NCBI GenBank assembly: GCA_949358305.1
Contig: OX442315.1
Coordinates: 32,390,427-32,454,426 of the forward strand
Reading direction: 5' to 3'
Length of the DNA: 64,000 nt
DNA from: Strigamia acuminata
Lineage: Eukaryota > Arthropoda > Chilopoda > Geophilomorpha > Linotaeniidae
The translations under genes and the position numbers were made by a program. The notes beneath the pieces are model-generated. The model was not told the origin of the DNA and searched no databases. It saw only the letters and a program-made list of their open reading frames with translations. Shown here piece after piece: positions 54,742 to 64,000 of the stretch. Positions within the stretch are counted from its first letter, which is position 1. Each line of letters opens with the position of its first letter.

Positions 54742-57700
54742 ATGGCGAGTATGTCGTCGGAGGTGGAATGGTCTTCTTGCGTGAAGCCCATTTTGGCGGC
54801 GTCAGTTGTTCCATTTAGCAAAAATGATATACCCGAGCTGGTTAAATCCATAGTGAAATGGTAATTGATAAATCAAAGTGCAGTATAAAAATGTTTAAAA
54901 TAAAACGACACGACTTAAAAATGTCACCTGACTTTCGATCTTTAAATAACCGATAATTTTGAATGTATTTTCTTTTAGTGAACATGAAATTTTACATCAC
55001 GAAGAGCAGTATGCGAGTTTCTACTCGTCTTTTACTGCTTTATCGGCGCATTACTTGAGCTCCAGTGCTGGCCAAAGTAAAAACTTAAAACATGATTCAT
55101 TGATTAATTCGTTAAATTTGGGTAATTAATGTAATTAATTTAATTTGAAGTGACCAAGAGTCAGATGAGTAATGCTACTCAGGCTGGACGAATTCTACTC
55201 AAGTTTTTCTTGATAAAATTGCAGAAATATGATGAACAGTGCTGTTTATCTCAGGTTCGTGCGATTAAATGGAATGAATTTGACGTGGAATTAACTGTAT
55301 TTCTTTTTCAGAAGCAACTGATGATTTTGATCAAAGGGTTGTGTAAAGGAATTGGTTTTCTACAACGGACTGATGTTATAACTTTAACATCAATGATGAA
55401 GGCAGCCAAACTTCCAGCACACATTAAAACTCAAACACCAAGTAAATATAGAAAATTTTAGTCGAATTTTTGCCGGAAAAATCCAAATTTTGGTGGAAAA
55501 ATCCAAATTTTGGTGGAAAAATCCATTTTTTAGCTGAAAAATCCATTTTTTTTAGCTGAAAAACCCATTTTTTGGCGGAAAAATCCAATATTTGGCGTAA
55601 AAAATTCGATGTTTTCTGTAAAAATTACGTTTCTTTTTACATTAGGTGCTGAAAAAACAGAAGAGGAGGTAAAGGAAATTAAACGTCCCCGCGTGGATCC
55701 ATGTCACGCAATTTTAGAACAATTAATGACTCCATATCACGACTTGACTAGCAAAAAAAGTGAAGGTCCGATTGAGCTTATAGACAAAGATGGCGACACA
55801 ACTATTTCACATATCACTGATCCAGTGCAAGAAGTGAAAGTAAACAAACCTTAAACACCAATCCCTAAAACTGTAAATTTAAAACCATTTATTCGAAATT
55901 TTAGAACTTATTTGCTATGAAAAATATCGCCAGCTTGCAGCAACTAAATGCCGGCGATATCCTAATCGACATGTGCCTCGAACTTCCATTTTTGCACCGT
56001 TACGTGTCTCGATTCCAAGATGCCGTTGCCGGGAAAAGTTTTTCAGTTCCCAATTCGGTTCCCGATGCTGTATCAGTACGCAGCAGGTACTTATTTCACC
56101 AGAAATGCAATTTCTGACGTTTAACGTTTGATTGGTTGCTTAATATTTGATTTTTTTTCATGTTGATGTGGCAGTTTTCAGTTGCTGATGAATGATGTGA
56201 TTATCGTGTGGCGTGTTTTGTCTCTGCCCGTTTTAGAACCGCTGAACGACGAAAGACTGCAGAAATTAACCGTCGTCGTTATGAGTTGTTTATTTGCATC
56301 TGTAACTGTTGCAGTTGCAAATAGCATCGTAGGAATTAGCACTAGCGGGCCCCAAAAGGGCGTCACTGTGACTAAAGACGACGAGAATGATAATTATGCT
56401 GTTAATATTGTCGAAAGAAGTGTAAGAAAAAGAAATAATTTTAAAGAAATAATTAAAATAATTTACTTTTTGGTTTTAGTTGGAAGTGTTTAACACCGTT
56501 GCGTCTGCTATCCGCAATTCAACACGAGCCGGTGGTCATGTATGCTTTTTAACTTTAATTTATTTAAATTTTCATTAATTTTATTAATATTTATTTTATT
56601 TTTTTTAGAATTTACAAAATTTTTACCTTATTGGAGCTTGGACTCTCCTGACGGGACTTCAACACATTTTGTATATGGCCCCGATGAGTCTGGGCGATAA
56701 AAGCGGCAAAGATGGCGGCGGAAAAGCTCGAACACCGGAGCAAACACCCACGAAAGGAAAAGACGGAGCTGGAACAGGGCGACAGACATTGATGAAAATG
56801 TAAAAGCAATAATTTAAAAAAAGATTTTTTTTTTTATGTTAAATTGATTTTATTTGCAGCCAACAAGGATTCGGCGTACTCTCCGTGGCACTGGGTTCGC
56901 AAGCTCTGAATTTAATGACGTTATTACTCGACGATTTAAAGACCGAAACGAACCAAACCGAAGATCGACCCAGTCAGAATGCAGCACGACTCGACATTCT
57001 TGGTCAATACGGCGCTTGGCAGAGAGTTCAGCGCCTTATTTTAAACATCAACCTGAATAATCTCTTATTTAATTTATCCGCGATTAGCTACCGAAAAGTA
57101 ATCACGACGTTAATCAATTTTAAATTTTTATAAAACTAAAGTGTGTTAAATTTCAGGCGTGCATGCTCAAACGAATTCAGAAAAACCCCATAGACGGCGA
57201 CGCATTTAGTGTCTCCGACTCAAACACGTACTACGAAGATGATTTCAGTTATTCCGAGGATAGCACTGGAGATGATGGCAAGTTTATGGTAAAAATTACG
57301 TTAAAAATTATTTATTTGTTTAATTTGTTCAGACGACAGCGAACCAATTCTTGGTCAATGGTTTGAAGAAACATTGGCGCCTCAAGATTCAAATACAACG
57401 GCAAATGCCACGTCACAGTCCTCAAATGTTGAAGCGTCGACTCCGAATCCAAAAAGTCCGCAAAGACAAAGCGAAACTGGGAGTCTCGTGCCGGAAAAAG
57501 GCGAACCACATGGAGTAATGAATGGAAATAATTAGAATTTGATTTCATATTGATTTCATATTTTTTGTTTTAGTATATTAATTTGGCCACGAATATATTT
57601 GTGTTTATGAACGTTCATTTTCTTAATTCGGAAAGCGATTACATGCGAAATTACGCTCGATCGAGTGCGAGTGATCAACACATGATCATTCTTGCCGGGA

Positions 57701-60700
57701 TCGTGAGGGATTTGGACAAGGAGATTGCGCACACGGAAATTGGAAATTTGAGCGTCTATTTTGGAACTGTGCTTGGCAATTTGTACGATGAATTTTCACA
57801 AGCTCTAGCACATTATACTCACAATATTTTAGCTACTGGATTATTAAATGATAATTTACAGGTAAAATTTAATTTGATGGAAATTTAGCGGTTTTTATTT
57901 TATTTTTTTTAAATTTAGAATGTGTTATTGACTCAACTGGGAGTGAATCCTTCAGCACAGGAAGAGTGGCCTTTGCAAGTGTATCCACGAACGTTAGCGG
58001 TGCTTGCACAAATTCTTTTACTTCGTCAACAACGCGAAAAAGATGAAGTGACCCTCAAGAGCAAGTGTGAAGCAACGTGTTTGCTCATTTGGCAAAAGAT
58101 ATTTCACACTTTGCAGAAGTATATTCAGAATCCACCGGCTGGTGGCAATTATGAGGAGTCCGACAGTGGTAATTTAAATTTAAAAAAAATTAATTTGATT
58201 CGATGGTTTAAATAAAATATTGTTTTGTTATAGATTTAAATGTGGAGCACATGCAATTGTTACTTTTCCTTTTTCATTCTTTGCAACTTATGCAGAAGAA
58301 AACTGTTTTACTGCATTGTGCACAAACCATCGTCACAATAGCTGATACAACGAAAACGTATTTTTTTATTTTAAAGAAAATTATTTTTTGAGTTTGAATT
58401 AATTTATTTAAAATTTTCAAGGGTTATGAAGGAAAATCAACTGTTATACCTCTCAAGACTGTTGTTGGTCTTTGATTATCTAATGAGAAATTTATACGAA
58501 GCTCCTGCCACTTTAATTGAACAGGTAAAAATTATTTATTCCACTTTGTTTCAGCGTTTTAAATCATTTTTTTTTGTTAAATTAGGTGCAGTGGAATTTA
58601 TTCAACATTCAAAATTCGAGTAATAATGTGGAAGGTGATAAGGATGGCGCACATTGTACAAAATTGTATTTCGTACTGAAACAAATTGAAGAAAACTTCG
58701 CAAAACATGTTTCTTCTGATGATTCGCAAGGAATGAAACCACGGTTTTATTTGTTGACACCGTCGGAAATCTGTAATCAAGAAGTACCCAAATTGGATGG
58801 TTTGGTACGTTTTATTCGACGCAATTTGTGACGCAATTTTTGTTCATTTTAATTTTTGTTATTTCAGGCAAGTAATTTCATTTTAGGCAACACGGAAGGA
58901 GTTAAACACAATCAACTGTACGACTCCATCGTTAAAATTCTACAAGTGGGAAGCCAGTGCGATATGCACCAACGACAAGCCAGTAACTCGTTGTCGTACT
59001 TGGTAAAAATTTGATTTTGGAAAGAGAAAAATAAAATTATTTAATTTAATCGAGTTTAAATATTTTGTTTAGGGTCAGTGTGCGGTCCAGTATTGCTTTT
59101 CGCTCGCTTGGCGAATTCTTACATCGCTTCCACCGAGCGTAGCGTTTTTCGAAAGATTAACAATAACGAACACTGAATTTGAAAACCCAGCTTTGCTCGT
59201 TTCGCTTATCTGGACCGCGAAAGCTGCCCACCCAACTTTCGGGGGCTGGCTCAAAGACTGTTTGGTCAAACAAGGTTTAACTACTCAGAAAGCCGATGTA
59301 CATTATCGATCAGTCATTAAAAATACAAACAATGTTCGATATGAGGTGAATTTGGCAAAAAATGTCATCATCAAAGCGGTAAAAGAAAAAAAATTGAGAA
59401 AAAAATTGATTTTGTTGGTTTAACTTTTTAAATTGTAATTTCAGTTATCGCAGTGTTCGAAGAGCCAAACGAGCGGTCTTTTACCGCGTGAATTATTACC
59501 GCAATTGAGCGATATTTATGTTTTGGATGCAGTTATTGGCAAAGTCCAAATTGCACTCGACGATTGTTTCACTAAATCTTCAGTAAAAAAAATTTTAAGG
59601 AAGAAAAATTAAAAATTCAATTCAATTAAATTGTTTTTCAGGTTGAAATAGACACGGCTCATGCTAAAGAACTATGCCAGGAGTTGTTGCAACCCGTCTT
59701 GCAACTGATTGAGATGTTTATGGGATACATCAGGTCGAATTTAATGTATCAGATCAACGAAGCTGCGGAACCACCCGGTTCGTTTTCTCAAAAAACGTTG
59801 GAAGGTTACAGTTTGGTGTTGAGTTTGATGTCGACGCGATGCACCAAAGCGTCGTCGTTGGTTAATTCTGTGTCGAACCTTCTACCCAATCCGATCAAAG
59901 CTGTGCTAGAAAAATGGAATAACGCGGGATTGTCTGAATTTCCAACTACCAATGCTTGGCGAAACGCTTTTGCGAACGACGTCATCCCTGCCGAAACGTA
60001 CTTATCTTCGGTTCAAAGTTCCCACATGGGGACGTTGTCGTCTCAAGTTATTTTCACGACGAATTTAAGCTTGAAGCATGTGCTGAATGCGTTGGTGAAG
60101 CTTACGAGCGATCTAATAACGTGAGTTGACTCGAGAGTTGGGATTTTAAATGTTTTAATCGATGGTTTGAATAGGTGGGCGCCGGATCACTTGGGGACTT
60201 CAAACATCATTAAGGTTTTGTTCCCGCTCGCGATGGATTCGTCGTCGGAATCCGTGAATGAATTGGTGGATTAATTGGCGGTGGTTTGAAATGTTTGGTG
60301 GGTTTTAATTGTTTTTGGTTTTGCAGTTGAATCCGACTTTGGAAAAGTTTCTTGGCTCTCCCGAAGGAGATGAATATCAAGAAAAAATGTATTATCATAT
60401 TACGTCGTTTAGTTATGCGCTTTTAATCAGTTACACGGATAAGGAAAGGTAGTTTTGAGTGTTTGGTTTTTTTAATTTGTTGTTGAAATGAATTTTAAAT
60501 CGATTTCAGTTGCGTGGATGAAAAGATTTTGCAGGAAATATTGAAATTTATGGAATCGATGCTTGAAAAAACTACTGGGAAGGCGGCGATGGAGAAATTC
60601 TTTACGAAAGAGCGATGTTAGTTGTCGAGTTTGAGGTGGTGGATATTTTTTAATAAGATTAATTTGTTTTAGTTGGTACGAGTGTGGAATTAATTAACAT

Positions 60701-63700
60701 TCTTTTGTCGACAACTAAAGAAAATCTGAGTCCATCGTATGGAAACAAAGTCCTGAAATTTTTTAACAAAATGTTTCAATTGGGTAAATGTAAATTCACG
60801 GTGCGCGAATTTGGTTTATTAATTTTATTTTGTTTTCTACGAAATAGGAGAGAAAAATTCGGGAGATAAAAGTTTGGAGAAACTTTGTGGATCCGTGAGC
60901 AAACTAGCGAAAGTAGAAATGCCCATTTTACAAAACTGGCTTAGTCGAATGATTACCGGAACTGCAAAAGTAAAATCGATCGATAAAAATTGCATTTTTT
61001 TAAAATTTATTTTTCGTTAATAGTTGCAGGAAGAAGCGAATAATTTGGAAGAAAACCGACAACTTTTACAGAGTTTAACCGCATATATCATTAAAGATAC
61101 GAGTCACGTTGGGGAAGAAGTTGCTGGTGTCATTCTCCAAGCTCTAATACCCATGGGCTCTCAAATTTTATCACTATCGAATGATGGAATCGGATTTTCC
61201 GAACTGATGCTCGTTATGTCCACACTAGCTGGCGCTAATTTAAATGGCGGCCATGTGCAATTGTTCAAAGCGGTCACTGGATGGCTCGAATTGTGGTAAT
61301 TTGAATTTTGAAAGCGAAATTAGCCGCGCAAATTGTAATAATTTATTTGTTTCGTTGTAAAAATAGCAAGAATTATTTGTCTCAAAAGAATGTTGTGGAG
61401 AAGTTGGAGAATAACGTTGCAAGTGGAAAACATCAGATTATGATCGAATCGACTTGTAATTTGTTATCGTACGTGGCTGACGTTGTCGGCGCACTTAAAT
61501 TGATGTCCGAAAGGTTAGTTTTGTCGATTTTTAGTGAATAAAATGTTTGAAATAAAAAATATCTGCAGTAAACATTCACAATTGATGTCGAGAAATGGGG
61601 CGAGTTCACCCATATGTGAGAATGATCCTCATCACCAAGATGTTGATTCCGATTGGGCCGAAGAGTTGGATCAGGACGAGGAGGACACAACCGGAGAAGA
61701 TTCCGTAAGATATACAATTTTTTAAAAAAAATTTTATTGAATTAAATTATTTATTTATCGATTTTTAGGACGAAGATTCACTTTGCAGTAAATTATGCAC
61801 GTTTACCAATACGCAGAAAGAGTTTATGAATCAACATTGGTATCATTGTCACACGTGCAAAATGGTGGATGGTGTTGGTGTCTGTACTATTTGTGCTAAA
61901 GTATGCCACAAGGACCACGACGTTACTTATGCGAAATTTGGATCCTTTTTTTGCGATTGCGGTGCTAAGGAAGACGGAAGTTGTCAAGTTTGTATTTTTT
62001 AATTTTTTAAATAGAAATTTTGATTTGTTTTGTTTTAAATTTAAATAAAAATAATGTTTTTAGGCACTTGTCAAGCGAATCGCGCCACCAGTGGTTGATA
62101 ATGCTAATGGTACTGGGTCTGGGCCATCACCGTTTGAAGTGGAATCAAATATGAATAAAAACGCGATGCGGCGTCGGGCATCCTCGCCCATTGCGTCTGA
62201 TAAACCAGGCTCGCAGGAGCAGAAGAAAGCGAGTGATGAGAGTAATAAACACAGATTGCAGTTGGCGAAACAACTTGAACCGAATCAAGATTCGGTTATT
62301 AATCATATTGTAAGATGATTTAAAAATTTAATTTGTGACTCTTTAATTTAATTTTGATCGTTTTCTAGAGCACGTCAAAAGTTTTGAGTGTTCTCCTCAA
62401 TTTGCTTGAACAACTTGTTCCAGTAATGGTAAAGAATTGTCAAACTGTTTCGGCTACGGGAACCGTTCAACGGATTCAGTCTGCTCTTCATGCATTGCAC
62501 ACTCATGAGAAATCCTTCGAAACGACTGATCAATTAATGGTATTATTTATTTATTTTAATTTTATTTAAAAATGTTAATTTTTGATTTTGTTCGTACACA
62601 GGTCCCGACTTTAGGCTCACAGGAAGGCGCGTTTGAGAATGTTCGCATGAATTACAGTGGTGATCAAGGGCAAACAATTCGTCAGTTGATTTCAGCTCAC
62701 ATGATTCGTCGTGTGGCCATGTGCTGTCTTTCATCGATGCATGGCAAGCGACAGCATTTGGCAGTCAGTCATGAAAAGGGAAAAATCACGGTGTTGCAGT
62801 TATCCGCTTTACTGAAACAAGCAGATTCGAGCAAACGGAAGCTTACACTCACCGTAATCACAAAACTACATCGATCTTATATAGAGCAAAAATTAATTAA
62901 ATTTGTTTTCTTAGCGGCTTTCATCTGCTCCTGTCCCATTTACCGTGCTATCTATCGTCGGAAATCCGTGCAATGAAGATTTCCTGGCCGTCTGTGGGCT
63001 TAAGGTGCTTAAATTTATCTCTAAATGTGTTTATTTTATGAATAATACCAATTTTTGTCAACTAGGATTGTCACGTGTTAACATTTACAAGTTCAGGATC
63101 AGTTGCTGATCACTTGGTTCTCCACCCGCATTTGGAATCGGGAAATTTCATCATCAAAGCGTTGTGGCTTCCAGGCTCGCAGACCGAGCTCGCTCTCATA
63201 ACGGCCGATTTCGTTAAAATCTACGATTTGTCGATGGATGCGCTGAGTCCTCAATACTATTTCCTGCTTCCCAGCGGGAAAATTCGCGATTGCTGCTTCG
63301 TGTTCTCGGACAGTCAACGTTATCTCGTTATAATGTCCTCCGCCGGGTACGTTTACACGCAACCCATGACCGAGGAAAGCACCGCGAAACATGGACCGTT
63401 TTACGTCACTAATATTCTGGAAATAAAACATTCGGATTTGAAAGTATAAATGAGATTTTTTTTTAAATGAAACATTTGTTTATTTGATGTGTTTTTTAGG
63501 ACACTGGAGGACAAATCTGCGGCGGTGGCGTGTCGATTTATTATTCGCACACACTTCAGCTTTTGTGTTTCAGTTACTCGCAGGGGAAGAATTTCATCGC
63601 ACCCATGAGTAATATGGCGTTGGAATTGACCACTTTGTTTCCGATTACGTTTAAAAGCACGAATGGGAATAGTAAAACAAACAACCAGCCTTTGTGCCAG

Positions 63701-64000
63701 TGGTCGGAGGTTGCCAATCATCCGGGAATTTTGTGTTCCATCACACAAACGAGCAGCAATCCCGTTGTTTTGATGATCAAACCCGACTCGATTTCGGTGC
63801 AAGAGATCAAGATTTTGCCAGCTAAAGCGAAAATTACCGACATGGTCGCGATACGACATCCGTCGTCCGCTTGCGATCATCGAACCACGCTCATACTTCT
63901 GTGTGAAGATGGAAGTTTGAGGATTTATATGGCCAATGTGGATCAGACTAGTTTCTGGTTGATGCCTGGGGTGCCCGCGGTGCCTGGATCGAATAGTACT
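54742..64000 (+). CDS. Ubr4: E3 ubiquitin ligase UBR4 (poe), 5' part, runs off the window
   Basis: 36 exons from ATG 54742 join in phase to 64000, about 2,290 codons of a protein of some 5,000 residues. UBR4 is the giant N-recognin that binds N-degrons; in flies it is 'purity of essence'. Anchors in order: LLKFF-type helices, ISLLIKGLC-like [67 protein letters not shown], then the UBR box in exon 61769-61987. There [31 protein letters not shown] and [13 protein letters not shown] hold the zinc ligands (about residues 1673-1745). The following beta-propeller-like part includes [20 protein letters not shown]. One intron (after 57277) needs a GC donor, gatg|gcaagt. The C-terminal ligase part lies beyond 64000. 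Confidence 0.95.
55470..55610. repeat. ~20-bp tandem repeat in Ubr4 intron 4
   Basis: About seven diverged copies of ggtggaaaaatccaaatttt, varying to agctgaaaaatccatttttt. Confidence 0.8.

Noticed and set aside
1-64000. tRNA and rRNA genes
   Set aside because: I looked for cloverleaf-type and rRNA-like sequence and recognised none. This is only a by-eye search.

Overview
The window is animal nuclear DNA, most likely from an insect or other arthropod. It is AT-rich. Genes are split by many short introns (often 50-70 bp) with GT/AG borders and T-rich acceptors. The recognisable genes are animal ones: Ogg1, Nup188, Ubr4, a Cys-loop receptor subunit, a DHHC palmitoyltransferase and a SAPCD2-like protein. 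The mobile elements (DIRS-like, Tc1/mariner, hAT, MITEs) fit an arthropod. I name no species. Exon borders were read by eye and checked for reading phase; no transcript was available.

Layout. 1-5.6 kb: an apparently intact DIRS-like tyrosine-recombinase retrotransposon followed by a foldback built from related terminal sequence. 6.0-7.7 kb (minus): a compact Cys-loop ligand-gated channel subunit. 8.2-21.0 kb: a cluster of matrin/U1-type zinc-finger paralogues, all on the minus strand (A 8.2-10.7, B 12.7-15.5, C decayed and broken by a nested transposon at 16.0-18.6, D 19.2-21.0). Ogg1 (plus, 11.2-12.6) sits between A and B. 21.5-26.5 kb: a SAPCD2-like gene, a palmitoyltransferase (minus) and an unrecognised SP/TP-rich protein. 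26.8-35.1 kb: Nup188 in 38 coding exons, with a MITE and a 20-bp minisatellite in its introns.

35.2-46.8 kb is a duplicated region. Three versions of one block carry parts of a TPR/FKBP-like gene and of a small secreted-peptide gene. Two peptide genes are intact: one ends PLRFG and carries eight extra 16-residue repeats, the other ends PLRWG. Two Tc1-type elements lie among the copies. 46.8-54.7 kb is AT-rich and gene-poor, with a hAT element flanked by 8-bp target duplications and two strong hairpins. 54.7-64 kb holds the first 36 exons of Ubr4, which runs off the end.

Themes. (1) The zinc-finger paralogues grew different in-frame 30-bp repeats at the same place in the protein, and one finger exon seems to have shrunk to a 10-nt microexon in gene A. 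(2) Four introns in three genes need GC-AG borders. (3) The tandem peptide genes end in possible RFamide/RWamide signals, and one has a new repeat domain. There is no operon-like organisation; the genes look independent, with a few probable shared (bidirectional) promoter regions.
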